A stretch of DNA of 64,000 nt from Ruegeria atlantica (GTDB lineage Bacteria > Pseudomonadota > Alphaproteobacteria > Rhodobacterales > Rhodobacteraceae), in assembly GCF_013032505.1 (NCBI RefSeq), contig NZ_WQCG01000004.1, forward strand, positions 1 to 64,000, read 5' to 3'. Below, in pieces: positions 27,939 through 37,966 of this stretch. Below the pieces are notes generated by a model, which saw nothing but the letters and a program-made list of their open reading frames with translations, did no database searches and was not told the DNA's origin. Both the position numbers and the translations under genes were made by a program. Every line of letters starts with the position of its first letter. Position 1 is the stretch's first letter.

Positions 27939-30334
27939 CCCTCCCGTCCTCCGCCCGCACCGTCATCATCGGCGGTGGCGTTGTCGGGTGTTCCATCGCC
28001 TATCACCTGGCCCGCGAAGGGCGCAAAGATGTCGTGCTGCTGGAGCGTTCGAAACTGACGTCAGGCACCACATGGCATGCCGCCGGTCTGGTTCGGCGTT
28101 TGCGCCCGTCGGCGACGCTGACGAAATTGATCAACTACTCGATTGACCTTTACGGCGAGTTGGAAGTTGAGACCGGACAGGCCACTGGCTGGACACAAAC
28201 GGGATCGCTGACGCTGGCAACCAATGAGGACCGGCTGACCAACATCAAACGGCAGGTATCGCTTGGTCGTGCTTTTGGGCTGGAGGCCGAGGTGGTCGAT
28301 GCCGTCCGCGCACAAGAACTTTGGCCGTTGATTGAAGTGGACGATGTGATCGGTGCCGTTTGGTCGCCTGCTGATGGGCGCGTGAACCCGTCTGATGTGG
28401 CGCTTGCCTTGTCCAAAGGAGCCAAGGCGCGCGGTGTGAAATTTTTCGAAGACACCCGTGTGACCGGGTTGCAAAAGAAAGATGGTCGCATCTCGGGCGT
28501 CGAAATCGGTGAGTACGTGATTGAGGCCGAAGAGGTCGTGATCGCCAGCGGTCTCTGGTCGCGCGAAGTGGCTGAAATGGCTGGTGCGCATATGCCGCTT
28601 TATGCCTGCGAGCATTTCTACATTCTGACGAAGCCGCTGGCCGAGGTACGAGCGCTTGGCAAAGGTGTGCATCTGCCAACGCTGAACGATCAGGACGCCT
28701 ATCTTTATGCCCGCGACGATGTTGAGGGCTTGCTGGTCGGCTCGTTTGAGCCTCATGCCAAGGGCATTTCTACGCGCGATCTGCCTGCGGATTTTTCATT
28801 CGATCTGCTGGATGAAGATTGGGACCACTTCATGCCGATGATGGAGAATGCGCTGCGCCGCATTCCCGCTCTGGAAACCGCCGAAGTGCGGATGCTGCTG
28901 AACGGCCCCGAAAGCTTTACACTCGACAGCCAGTTCATGTTGGGTGAAAGCCCTGAGGTGCCGGGTCTCTTCCTGATGGGGGGCATGAATTCTACCGGGA
29001 TCGCTTTGGCCGGTGGCGCGGGCAAGGCGATGGCAGAATGGATCATCGCGGGCGAGCCGACGATGGAACTGAACGAAGCTGACATACGCCGTTTCAGTCC
29101 CGAAATGAACGTGTTGGGCGCGCTAGAAGCCCGCATTCCTGAGGTGCTGGGTCGGCACTACGACAATCCCTATCCGGGTCGTTCAATGGACACTGGGCGC
29201 GGTCAGCGCCGCTCGCCAATTCACCAGGGGCTGATGGCCGCGGGCGCGCGGTTTGAGGCGCGAGGGGGCTGGGAACGCGCCGTGCATTTTGGTGGAGACG
29301 CAACGCATCTGCCACTCACCTTCGCCGCACCGAAATGGCGCGGTCAGGTGAAGCGGGAAGTAGACGCCTGCCGCAATGGCGCGGCCATTCTTGATCAATC
29401 CGCCTTTGGCAAGATCATGATACAGGGGCCGGACGCCTGCGCCTTTCTCAACCGGCTATGTGCCGCGCAGATGGACATCGCCGAAGGGCGCATCGCCTAT
29501 ACACAAATCCTGAATGCGCGAGGTGGTGTTGAAAGCGATCTGACCGTGCAACGTCATGGCCCGGCGACTTATCTGATGATCGTCGGTGCGGGCGAAGTTG
29601 TCCGTGTCATGAAACGTATGCGCGACACCAAAGGTGACTTCCGTGTCGAGTTTACCGATGTGACAAGCGGCTATGCCGTGATTGGCCTCGCCGGGGCTAA
29701 AGCGCACGACGTATTGCAGGCTGCCAGCAATGCGTCAGTACCTGACCTCAAACGCTTTTGTTTTGCGTCGGTCGAGATCGGGTTAGCGCGCGGTTGGGCT
29801 GGTCGTCTGAGCTTTACCGGTGAAGTGGGGTATGAACTTTATGTTCCTGCTGACATGGCCATGGCCGCGCATGAGGCGCTTGTCGTGGCAGGTGCCTCTC
29901 ATGCGGGCCTCTTTGCCAGCGGCAGCTTGCGGATCGAAAGTGGGTTTCGTGCCTTCGGCCATGAATTGACACCGGGCACAACCCCGCAAGAGGCCGGGTT
30001 GGGTGCGTTCTGCGCTTTTGGCACCGGCTTCGTAGGTGAGGAGGCGCTGATTAAAGCGGGTCCACCCAAGCGTCAGATCGTTTCGCTTATGTTCGATGAC
30101 CCGAACGCGATCCCGATTCATGATGAACCGATTTACTATGATGGCCGCGTCGTTGGACAGATAACTTCTGCGGCGTGGAGCTATCGTTTTGACCGCTCTG
30201 CTGCGCTGGCGATGATAAACGCGCCGTTGGATCTGATTGCGGGGCATGACGTTGTGACGGGGTTCGAGGTGGAAATCGCCTGTACCCGCTATTCCGCAAA
30301 ATGTTCGCTACAACCCGCCAAGGAGGCGTTTTGA
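27935..30334 (+). CDS. FAD-dependent dehydrogenase with GcvT-like domain (dimethylglycine/sarcosine dehydrogenase family), copy 1
   Basis: The 799-residue protein has an N-terminal DAO-type FAD domain (IIGGGVVGCSIAYHLA, residues 11-26) with TTWHAAG; His48 is at the position that carries covalent FAD in dimethylglycine oxidase. From about residue 430 it has a GcvT-like folate domain (FGKIMIQGPDACAFLNRLCA; then RLSFTGEVGYELYVP and the SGSLRIESGFRAFGHELTPGTTP region). Such enzymes oxidise an N-methyl group and pass the one-carbon unit to tetrahydrofolate. The start overlaps the aminotransferase stop (ATGA). The exact substrate is unknown. Confidence 0.9.
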   Translation: MTLPSSARTVIIGGGVVGCSIAYHLAREGRKDVVLLERSKLTSGTTWHAAGLVRRLRPSATLTKLINYSIDLYGELEVETGQATGWTQTGSLTLATNEDRLTNIKRQVSLGRAFGLEAEVVDAVRAQELWPLIEVDDVIGAVWSPADGRVNPSDVALALSKGAKARGVKFFEDTRVTGLQKKDGRISGVEIGEYVIEAEEVVIASGLWSREVAEMAGAHMPLYACEHFYILTKPLAEVRALGKGVHLPTLNDQDAYLYARDDVEGLLVGSFEPHAKGISTRDLPADFSFDLLDEDWDHFMPMMENALRRIPALETAEVRMLLNGPESFTLDSQFMLGESPEVPGLFLMGGMNSTGIALAGGAGKAMAEWIIAGEPTMELNEADIRRFSPEMNVLGALEARIPEVLGRHYDNPYPGRSMDTGRGQRRSPIHQGLMAAGARFEARGGWERAVHFGGDATHLPLTFAAPKWRGQVKREVDACRNGAAILDQSAFGKIMIQGPDACAFLNRLCAAQMDIAEGRIAYTQILNARGGVESDLTVQRHGPATYLMIVGAGEVVRVMKRMRDTKGDFRVEFTDVTSGYAVIGLAGAKAHDVLQAASNASVPDLKRFCFASVEIGLARGWAGRLSFTGEVGYELYVPADMAMAAHEALVVAGASHAGLFASGSLRIESGFRAFGHELTPGTTPQEAGLGAFCAFGTGFVGEEALIKAGPPKRQIVSLMFDDPNAIPIHDEPIYYDGRVVGQITSAAWSYRFDRSAALAMINAPLDLIAGHDVVTGFEVEIACTRYSAKCSLQPAKEAF

Positions 30335-32745
30335 TGTCGCAGACGGCACGCACGACCCGCGTTGCGATCATTGGCGGCGGTATTATGGGCGTTGCGGCCC
30401 AGTTCCAACTCGCTGAAAATGGCTGGACCGACACGATCCTGTTTGAAAAGGCTGAACTGACCAGCGGGTCCACATGGCACGCAGCAGGGCAAATTGCCCA
30501 TGCCGTGGGCAGCCGTGTTGCAGGCTGGATCAACAAGACCTCGATCGAGACCTACAAGCGCGTCGAGTTGGAAACGGGGCAAAGCATCGGTTGGCATGAG
30601 GTCGGTGGGTTCCGCATTGCCACAACCGATGATGAAGTCGACTGGATGAAATCGATCATGGGCGTCGGCAGATTGCTGGATCTGCCGATGGATTTGGTGG
30701 GGCCGGATGAGGTTGCGAAAGGCAACCCGTTCTACAATGTCGATAACGTTAAAGCTGCCGTACGAACCTATGAGGATGGGCACATAGACCCGTCTGGCGT
30801 GACGATGGCACTGGCCGCTGCTACCCGTGCTCGAGGGGCAAAGATCGAGCGGCACAATCAGGTTCTGGGTGCCAGTCGCAGGGGCGATATGTGGCTGCTC
30901 AAGACCCAAAAGGGCGACGTATTGGCCGAGCATATCGTGATTGCCGCCGGTTCCTACGCCAATCAGGTCGGCGAATGGTTCGGGCTCAAGATCCCCTCGG
31001 TCTCTTGCCTACATCACTACCTTGTCACCGACACAGTGCCCGAATTCGAAGGCCGCCCGGAATTGCCGGTGATGCGCGACAACTCTTATGGTGGCTATAT
31101 CCGGCAGGAACAGAAATCCGGATTGATTGGTATTTACGAGGGCCATGTTTGCCCGACCGTTTGGGAAATGCCTGAAGGCGCGCCATGGGCCGCCGAGAAC
31201 GAGCTGTTTGCTGCGGATTACGACTCGATTGGCGATTTCCTGATGGTCGCTTTCGACAAGATGCCGATCCTGGCCGAGCTTGGAATCAAACGCGTTGTGC
31301 GCGGCGCGATCACCCATACGCCGGATGGAGGAATGCTGGTCGGGCCTTCTGGTGCGCCCAATGTCTGGCTGTCTTGTGGCTCATCCATTGGTCTTGCGTG
31401 GGGCGGCGGTGCTGGCAAAGTACTGGCCGACTGGATGGTGCACGGCGAAACCTCGATCAACACGCGCAGCCTTGATCCCCGCCGTTACGGAGATTTTGCA
31501 TCGGATCATTACATCGTTGAGCGCACCAAAGACGAATTCATGCGCCGTCATGACACGCCGTGCCCCGGAAAACAGTTCAATAGCTTGCGCCCTGTGAACC
31601 GGCATCCTCTCTATGATCGGCTGGCTGCCAAAGGGGCGGTGTTTGGTGAGATTGCAGGGTGGGAGCGTCCGCGTTACTTCGGGGATGTCGGTGAAGTTGA
31701 GAAAATCGGTTGGGGCCATCAGCCCTGGCATGAAAATGCGCTGGCCGAGGCAAAAGCTACCCGTGAAGCCGCTGGTGTGATCGACCTTTGCGCATTCGCC
31801 CAATTCGAGATCACTGGCAAGGATGCGGGCAAACTGTTGGATCGCCTGTCTGCCAACCGTATCCCTTGCAAAAACGGGCGGATGAGCCTCAACCATCTGT
31901 TGACCGAAAAGGGCCGGTTCGAGACTGAGATCACCATTTGGCGTATGGATAAGGATCGCTATTTCACAGGCTCCCCAATTGCTCGCGCTAACCCGGATTT
32001 CGCCTGGATACAAAGCCATATCCAGCCGGGTGAAGACGTGCAGATTGTTGATCACAGCGCCGATTGGGGAATGCTGGCTATGTCAGGCCCTGCTTCGCGG
32101 CGCATTTTGTCTGAACTGACAGAGGCCGATCTGTCCAATGCAGCTTTCCCATGGCTTTCAGGGCAGGAAATCACGGTCGCCCAGGTGCCCTGCTATGCGT
32201 TGCGCGTTTCATTCGTGGGCGAATTGGGCTGGGAACTTCACGCCCCGCTGGAGCGCATTGCAGACATCTATGATGCTCTGTTCGAGGCAGGTGCCAAGTT
32301 TGGACTGGCCGATCTGGGGTCCTATGCTTTCAACGGATTGCGGATGGAAAAAGCTTATCGCGCCAGCGGTGAAATGACGACTGATGTCGGTCCGCTGGAT
32401 GTTGGGCTTGAAAGGTTCATCGTGGCCAAGGATCGTGATTTCATCGGCAAGGACGCGATGCTGGCGCGTAATCCGGAATGGGAGCTGCTTTATGCAGAGC
32501 TTCATGCTGACAGTCTCGATATTTATGGCGGAGAGCCGGTCTTGTTGAAAGACCGGATCGTAGGTCTGACCACGTCGGGTGGCTACGGCTACACGGTGGG
32601 CAAATCGCTCGGGTGGCTCTTTGTAAAGAAAGGGACGCCGCGCGCAAATCTTACGGTTCAGATTTTGAATGATGCTTATCCGGTGACGATACATGACGCC
32701 CCGCTGTTTGATGCCGACAACCTGCGCCCAAGAGCCGAGGACTGA
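30334..32745 (+). CDS. FAD-dependent dehydrogenase with GcvT-like domain, copy 2
   Basis: This 803-residue paralogue follows copy 1 directly. The chosen ATG at 30334 overlaps the previous stop (TGATG) and has a strong AAGGAGG site at 30320-30326; an in-frame ATG at 30301 would place the ribosome site inside the gene. The FAD motif is VAIIGGGIMGVAAQ, and GSTWHAAG supplies His49 for covalent FAD. The C-terminal half has the folate-domain features FEITGKDAGKLLDRLSANR, RVSFVGELGWELHAP and GLRMEKAYRASGEM. It differs from copy 1 enough that the two may act on successive N-methyl groups or different substrates. Confidence 0.9.
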   Translation: MSQTARTTRVAIIGGGIMGVAAQFQLAENGWTDTILFEKAELTSGSTWHAAGQIAHAVGSRVAGWINKTSIETYKRVELETGQSIGWHEVGGFRIATTDDEVDWMKSIMGVGRLLDLPMDLVGPDEVAKGNPFYNVDNVKAAVRTYEDGHIDPSGVTMALAAATRARGAKIERHNQVLGASRRGDMWLLKTQKGDVLAEHIVIAAGSYANQVGEWFGLKIPSVSCLHHYLVTDTVPEFEGRPELPVMRDNSYGGYIRQEQKSGLIGIYEGHVCPTVWEMPEGAPWAAENELFAADYDSIGDFLMVAFDKMPILAELGIKRVVRGAITHTPDGGMLVGPSGAPNVWLSCGSSIGLAWGGGAGKVLADWMVHGETSINTRSLDPRRYGDFASDHYIVERTKDEFMRRHDTPCPGKQFNSLRPVNRHPLYDRLAAKGAVFGEIAGWERPRYFGDVGEVEKIGWGHQPWHENALAEAKATREAAGVIDLCAFAQFEITGKDAGKLLDRLSANRIPCKNGRMSLNHLLTEKGRFETEITIWRMDKDRYFTGSPIARANPDFAWIQSHIQPGEDVQIVDHSADWGMLAMSGPASRRILSELTEADLSNAAFPWLSGQEITVAQVPCYALRVSFVGELGWELHAPLERIADIYDALFEAGAKFGLADLGSYAFNGLRMEKAYRASGEMTTDVGPLDVGLERFIVAKDRDFIGKDAMLARNPEWELLYAELHADSLDIYGGEPVLLKDRIVGLTTSGGYGYTVGKSLGWLFVKKGTPRANLTVQILNDAYPVTIHDAPLFDADNLRPRAED

Positions 32746-32748
32746 GAG

Positions 32749-34428
32749 ATGACTAATATATCCGGCGGCGAGGCCGTCTATCGCGTTTTGAAGGCCAATG
32801 GGATCGACACTGTGTTCGGCCTCTTGGGTGGATCAATGTTGGAACTTTATGACGCGCTATATCAGGGCGGAGAGATTGCCTATGTCGGTGCGCGCGATGA
32901 ACGCGCGGCGGGTCACATGGCCGATGCTTGGGCGCGTATGACCGGCAAGCCAGGCGTGGTTTTAGGCGCGCAGGCCGGTCCCGGCGTGGTGAATATCGTG
33001 ACGGCCGTGGCCGAGGCGCATCTAGCCTATTCGCCGATGGTTGTCATCGCGGGCGCAATCACCCGCGCGGATCAATGCAAGGACACGTTTCAGGAGGTCG
33101 ATCAGGTTACCCTCTTTGCACCGATCTGCAAACGCTCGGTGATGGTGACAGATCCTTCGCGGCTGGCTCCGATGCTTGAGGATGCGATCCGTCTGTCCAA
33201 TACCGGTCGCCGAGGCCCCGTTGTGCTGCATGTCCCACGCGACCTTTTTGCTGAAGAGATCCCCGCCATTGATCCCAGACCGCTACGGATTGCGCGCCCG
33301 GGTCCGGCCGCGCCTGCTGACGTCACCACCATTGCCGCGTTGCTGGCCGGGGCGGAACGCCCGGTGATCTTTGCCGGAGGTGGTTTCAAATGGGGCGCGG
33401 GTCGTGATGCGCTGACCGCGCTGGTAGAAACACTTGAAGTGCCCGTTGTGGCCTCGACCGGCCATGCAGATGTGATGCGCCATGGCCACCCCTGGTTTGC
33501 CGGACAAGCCGGACCGCGCGGCAACCGCGTGGCCAGTCGTCTGACGAAAGAGGCAGATGTGATGGTCGTGATTGGCGCTCGTCTTGGCTTCAATTCCACC
33601 TTCCATTCCAACGACTACGTTGGTGCAGATACCCGCATCGCGCATGTTGATGTCGAAGGCTCTGCCGTTGGTCGATATTTCCCTGCTGAAATCGCGGCTC
33701 AAGGTGACGCGCGCCTCACGGCCGAAGCGCTGACCGAGGCAGGCCAGAAGCCAAATTGCGACGCATGGCGCGAGAGCTTCAAGGCGGATATGGACAGTCT
33801 TTGGGTTGAACGGGCCAAAGAGGCTGTAATCGAAACGCTGCCCTTGCACCCTCGCCGCGCTTTGGCGGAGCTGCGCAATGCCTTGCCTGAAGACGCCATT
33901 GTTACACTTGATACCGGCAACACCTGCCTTCAGGCCGCGGATCGCCTGGCCCATTACGAACCAATGTCACTGATCACACCGCTGGATTTTGGTCTGGTCG
34001 GTTTTGGTCTTGCCGCAGCGATTGGCGCAAAAGCCGCGGCCCCTGAGCGTCCGGTTGTTGCGATCATGGGCGACGGTGCTGTTGGTTACACTATGATCGA
34101 GATTCAAACCGCCATTTCGCACAGGCTTCCGATTACCGTCGTGGTGCTCGACAACGAGGCATGGGGCGCTGAGAAAGCCTATCAGCAAGAGTTTTACGGG
34201 GGCCGCCTTCTGGGCGCGGAAATAGAAAGCCCCCGGTTTGACAAGTTCGCTGAGCTTTGCGGCGGTAAGGGCATCTGGGTAAACGGGCCCGGGGGTATGG
34301 GCCCCGCCCTACAAGAGGCCATTACATCGGAACAAACAACAATTATTCAAGCCAAGATCGATCCGGGCGCGCTCATGACGCTGCGCAAGGACCTGTTCAG
34401 GGCACCGCGGAATGGGGCAAAGGCATGA
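32749..34428 (+). CDS. TPP-dependent enzyme resembling sulfoacetaldehyde acetyltransferase (Xsc)
   Basis: The 559-residue protein is a three-domain thiamine-diphosphate enzyme. The catalytic Glu is E51 in DERAAGHMADAW, and the cofactor motif is MGDGAVGYTMIEIQTA...VVVLDNEAWG. The stretches DTFQEVDQVTLFAPICKRSV and NEAWGAEKAYQQEFYGGRLLGAE align by eye with Xsc better than with acetolactate synthase, and the C-terminal RKDLFRAP resembles the Xsc end. Xsc splits sulfoacetaldehyde with phosphate into acetyl phosphate and sulfite. It follows copy 2 of the dehydrogenase by 3 bases and ends the operon. No pta gene follows, which is unlike taurine operons, so a related aldehyde or 2-oxoacid may be the true substrate. 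Confidence 0.8.
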   Translation: MTNISGGEAVYRVLKANGIDTVFGLLGGSMLELYDALYQGGEIAYVGARDERAAGHMADAWARMTGKPGVVLGAQAGPGVVNIVTAVAEAHLAYSPMVVIAGAITRADQCKDTFQEVDQVTLFAPICKRSVMVTDPSRLAPMLEDAIRLSNTGRRGPVVLHVPRDLFAEEIPAIDPRPLRIARPGPAAPADVTTIAALLAGAERPVIFAGGGFKWGAGRDALTALVETLEVPVVASTGHADVMRHGHPWFAGQAGPRGNRVASRLTKEADVMVVIGARLGFNSTFHSNDYVGADTRIAHVDVEGSAVGRYFPAEIAAQGDARLTAEALTEAGQKPNCDAWRESFKADMDSLWVERAKEAVIETLPLHPRRALAELRNALPEDAIVTLDTGNTCLQAADRLAHYEPMSLITPLDFGLVGFGLAAAIGAKAAAPERPVVAIMGDGAVGYTMIEIQTAISHRLPITVVVLDNEAWGAEKAYQQEFYGGRLLGAEIESPRFDKFAELCGGKGIWVNGPGGMGPALQEAITSEQTTIIQAKIDPGALMTLRKDLFRAPRNGAKA

Positions 34429-34634
34429 GCGCCTGTGCTCCATTATCATCGACGCTGGTAACACGGATCTTTGTGCCGCGCATGCAGCCCGAGAAAAGGG
34501 CGCAAGCATGTTGATGCTGGAATGTTCGTCCAAGGCTAATAACGGACGGTCTCACTCGATCAAAGTTTCGACTTGACCTATGATGAATAGCGATAAAGAA
34601 AATCACCTGTTATGTGAAATCTGCTCAGGTTCAA

Positions 34635-35555
34635 ATGGCAGAAGGCCCCTTTCTTGATTTGCGTCATCTGAAGATGATCCGCGCGATTGCCGAACACGGG
34701 CGTGTCAATGATGCGGCCGAGGCTTTAGGGGTCACTTCATCGGCTCTTTCGCATCGCATCAAAGAAGCCGAACGACGGTTGGATCTGGTTCTGTTTACAC
34801 GCATCCACAAGCGCCTGCGCATGACCCCGGCGGCGGAATATCTTGCCGATGTCGCGGATCGCGTTCTGACCGAAATGGACCGGGCCGAGCGCGATGTTCG
34901 ACGAATGGACCGCGGTGTGGAGCATGTCGTGCGCATCGCGGTCGAAACCTACAGCGCGTCGCATTGGTTGCCCGATTTCATCCGCTATCTGCAAACGCGG
35001 CTACCGGGAATTGAGCTACAGGTCATGGCAAGCGTGACGCGCAAACCTGTTGGCGCACTTGCAAACAGGCACGCCGACATCGTTGTGACGTCAGAAGAGG
35101 CAACCCCCATTGGAACGCATTGTATTCCACTGTTCAGGGACGAGTTGCTGTTCATCTTCGCACCAGATCACCCGCTTGCCGCAAAAACTCATATCGAAGG
35201 CAAGGATATCGAAGGGGAAGACTTCATCACCTACGCCCTGACCCCTGAGCCGGATCGTGAATTTGCCCGTTTGTTTCGCCCGTCCGGGCGCTATCCACGC
35301 TGGACCACAACGGTCGAGATGCCCGAAGCCATCGTCGAGCTTGTGGCCGCCGGTCAGGGCAGCAGCGTGCTTGCTGGCTGGGCCGTGCGCCCGGCCATCG
35401 AAGCTGGACGTATAGTTGGCCTGCGCGTCGGCAAGGATGGAATCGAAGTGCCTTGGGTCGCAATGATACGATCCGAAGACAAGGGCACAGGCCCCATTCT
35501 GGAAGTCGCCCAAGCTCTTGCGCGGTGGTCTTCAGCAAACGGCGGGTTCGGTTAG
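34635..35555 (+). CDS. LysR-family regulator, MetR-like
   Basis: About 306 residues. The N-terminal helix-turn-helix region (LDLRHLKMIRAIAEHGRVND; TSSALSHRIKEAERRLDLVLF) matches the MetR branch. The effector domain follows (VRIAVETYSASHWLPDFIRYL). I chose ATG 34635, which has AGG five bases upstream; an in-frame ATG at 34614 would add seven residues. The gene lies between the two amine operons and converges with the dehydrogenase at 35552, overlapping by 4 bases. A TGAA-N5-TTCA site, the known MetR consensus, lies upstream of the second MttB-like gene at 40697-40709, so I infer that this regulator controls the right-hand operon. Confidence 0.87.
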   Translation: MAEGPFLDLRHLKMIRAIAEHGRVNDAAEALGVTSSALSHRIKEAERRLDLVLFTRIHKRLRMTPAAEYLADVADRVLTEMDRAERDVRRMDRGVEHVVRIAVETYSASHWLPDFIRYLQTRLPGIELQVMASVTRKPVGALANRHADIVVTSEEATPIGTHCIPLFRDELLFIFAPDHPLAAKTHIEGKDIEGEDFITYALTPEPDREFARLFRPSGRYPRWTTTVEMPEAIVELVAAGQGSSVLAGWAVRPAIEAGRIVGLRVGKDGIEVPWVAMIRSEDKGTGPILEVAQALARWSSANGGFG

Positions 35556-37966
35556 GACCGGAGCCTCTCGTTTTTTGGATCGTACACATGGTGAGAATGA
35601 CGCGTTGCCGCGCGCATCTCGCCGAAGGCTTGAACAAAACAGTCCGCTCCTATCTCGAGCGAACTATTTTCGACGTAGCCGAGCGCCAACAACTTGCCGG
35701 TTCGACAGCCCATCGAGACCGACGTCAGATAACCGATGACCCGCCCCTCTCGGATGATCGGGTCGGATGGCAATGGCTCTGGCCCGAGATCGGTGATCTC
35801 CAACCCGATAAAGGCCCATGCAGCTTCCTGCATTGCCTGTTCTTCAACGGCCTGTCGACCGGTGAAAGGCTTGGACATGTTCGCGAATCTGGAAAGACCA
35901 GCATCGAACAGCGTGTATTCAACGCCAAAGTCCGCGCCCCAGCCGTGATATCCCTTTTCGACGCGCATGGCATTAAGCGCGTAAGAACCGAAATTGCAGA
36001 TGCCATGCGGCTTGCCCGCCGCCCAGATCGCATCGTAAAGGGCCACCAGATCTGACGAGGCGACATGTAGCTCCCAACCCAACTCGCCCACGAAACTGAC
36101 CCGCATGGCCGTGACCGGCATACCTGCGATCTCGATTTCGGCCAGGCTCATCCAGGGTGCATTGGCCGCGCTCAGGTCATTGGCAGTGAGGCCCTGCAAC
36201 AGATCGCGGGATTTCGGACCCATCACCAAAAGCGTGCCATCGCGAGTGCAACCCTTGGTCAAACGAACGTCGGCATCGCCGCAAGCGGTCGCAATCCAGT
36301 CGAAGTCTCGATCAACAGCCAGGGTAGGGCCACACAGCAGAAATCTGTCGTCGGCCAAACGGGCAATTGTCGCTTCTGACCATATGTGTCCCTTGGGTGT
36401 CAGCATATAGGACAGACGCACCCGACCGACAGGCGGCAGCGTTCCGCAGACTACTTTATCAAGCACCTTGGCCGCGTCGGGCCCATCCAGGGTGAATTTT
36501 GTGAAGCCGCCATGGTCCATGATCCCGACTCGATCACGAACCGTTTCGCATTCAATCCGCACGGCATCCTGCCAAGGCTCGTGTCCGAAGCTCAAAGCGC
36601 TTGGATCGCTTGTCCTGCCCAGATCGAACCAGAATGCCCGTTCCCAGCCGCCGATTTGTCCCATGACCGCGCCCTGTTCGACAAGTTGCTTATAGAGCGG
36701 GGTCTTGTTGAGCGGTCGCCCAGAATCCATAAGACGATGAGGATAGGGGATCGCATATTGCAGGTCATAATGCTCGGACGCGCGTGCCGCTGCATAGTCT
36801 TGCGTGGCCCATGACCCGAACCGGCGGGGATCCCAGGCGGACAGATCCCATTCGGTTTCGCCTGTCGTCAGCCATTCGGCCATGGCTTTGCCAATGGCCG
36901 CTGAATGCGTGATGCCAATCTGAACGCCTGTCGCATGGTAGAAGTTTCGAACACCTGCGGCGGGCCCTACAAGGGGAAGTGCGTCAGGCGAATAGGGGAT
37001 CGGGCCATTAACGAAACGCTGGGCACCCGCTTCGGCAAGCAGAGGCACATGGGCTGAGGCCGCTTCGAACACCGCCATCATCCCGTCGATATCATCTGCA
37101 AACAACTGATGGTCAAAGTCCTGAGGAACCCCGTCTTGCCAGACCGGGCGCCCTTCGTGGGCATAGGACCCGAGCAACAAGGCGTTTCGTTCGCGCCTGA
37201 GATAAAACCGCATGTCGGGGTCTCGGATCAAAGGAAACGCGTCGGTGTCCTTCTCGAGAACCGCCAGAGGCGATGTCACCATATATTGGTGTTCAAGGGT
37301 GACGACAGGCACGTGCAACCCCGCCATTGCCGCAATCCGTCCGCCGCTTGAGCCCGCCGCATTTATCACGGTTCCCGCGACAATGGTGCCAGTCGATGTT
37401 TCAACCACCCATTCCCCCGACGCATGCTGCCGCAATCCTGTGACGGGCGTGAACCGATGAACCATTGCACCCAAGTCCCGGGCGTGTTTGGCTAGTGCAT
37501 GGGTCAACTGACTGGGATCGATGTCGCCCTCATAGGGATCAAATATCCCACCATGGATTGTATCGTCAGCCTGCCAATAAGGGTGCATCTCTTCAATCTG
37601 TGACGGCGTCAGCATCGACAGCTCAAACCCCGCCGATCGAGACACACCGCACAGGTGTTGGAATAGTTGCATCCGCTCAGGCGTGTGAGCAGGCCAGATA
37701 GCGGATGTATGCCGATAGGTGATCGGCGCGACCGGGTCTTTGGCAAGCTCCTTGTAAAGCTGCCAGGCATAGTTTCCGGCGCGCATGCCCAACCACGAGT
37801 TAGCGTAGGTGGGAATATTGCCCGCGGCATGCCACGTCGACCCCGCAGTCAGTTCATTCTTTTCAAGCAAAACGGCATCGGTGACGCCCGCCTTAGCCAG
37901 ATGATACAGGATGGCAGCACCAACTGCGCCACCGCCAATGACAACAACCTCTGCATGGCTTTGCAT
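35552..37966 (-). CDS. FAD-dependent dehydrogenase with GcvT-like domain, copy 3
   Basis: An 804-residue member of the dimethylglycine/sarcosine dehydrogenase family. The FAD motif is VVVIGGGAVGAAILYHLA, with GSTWHAAGN placing His46 for covalent FAD. The C-terminal folate-type domain shows FTLDGPDAAKVLDKVVCG, MRVSFVGELGWELHVA and NAMRVEKGYHGWGADFGVE. It is the last gene of the right-hand operon and begins one base after the racemase-like gene ends. Its 3' end overlaps the convergent MetR-like gene by four bases. I infer oxidative N-demethylation of a compound related to that handled by the left-hand operon. Confidence 0.9.
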   Translation of the reverse strand: MQSHAEVVVIGGGAVGAAILYHLAKAGVTDAVLLEKNELTAGSTWHAAGNIPTYANSWLGMRAGNYAWQLYKELAKDPVAPITYRHTSAIWPAHTPERMQLFQHLCGVSRSAGFELSMLTPSQIEEMHPYWQADDTIHGGIFDPYEGDIDPSQLTHALAKHARDLGAMVHRFTPVTGLRQHASGEWVVETSTGTIVAGTVINAAGSSGGRIAAMAGLHVPVVTLEHQYMVTSPLAVLEKDTDAFPLIRDPDMRFYLRRERNALLLGSYAHEGRPVWQDGVPQDFDHQLFADDIDGMMAVFEAASAHVPLLAEAGAQRFVNGPIPYSPDALPLVGPAAGVRNFYHATGVQIGITHSAAIGKAMAEWLTTGETEWDLSAWDPRRFGSWATQDYAAARASEHYDLQYAIPYPHRLMDSGRPLNKTPLYKQLVEQGAVMGQIGGWERAFWFDLGRTSDPSALSFGHEPWQDAVRIECETVRDRVGIMDHGGFTKFTLDGPDAAKVLDKVVCGTLPPVGRVRLSYMLTPKGHIWSEATIARLADDRFLLCGPTLAVDRDFDWIATACGDADVRLTKGCTRDGTLLVMGPKSRDLLQGLTANDLSAANAPWMSLAEIEIAGMPVTAMRVSFVGELGWELHVASSDLVALYDAIWAAGKPHGICNFGSYALNAMRVEKGYHGWGADFGVEYTLFDAGLSRFANMSKPFTGRQAVEEQAMQEAAWAFIGLEITDLGPEPLPSDPIIREGRVIGYLTSVSMGCRTGKLLALGYVENSSLEIGADCFVQAFGEMRAATRHSHHVYDPKNERLRS

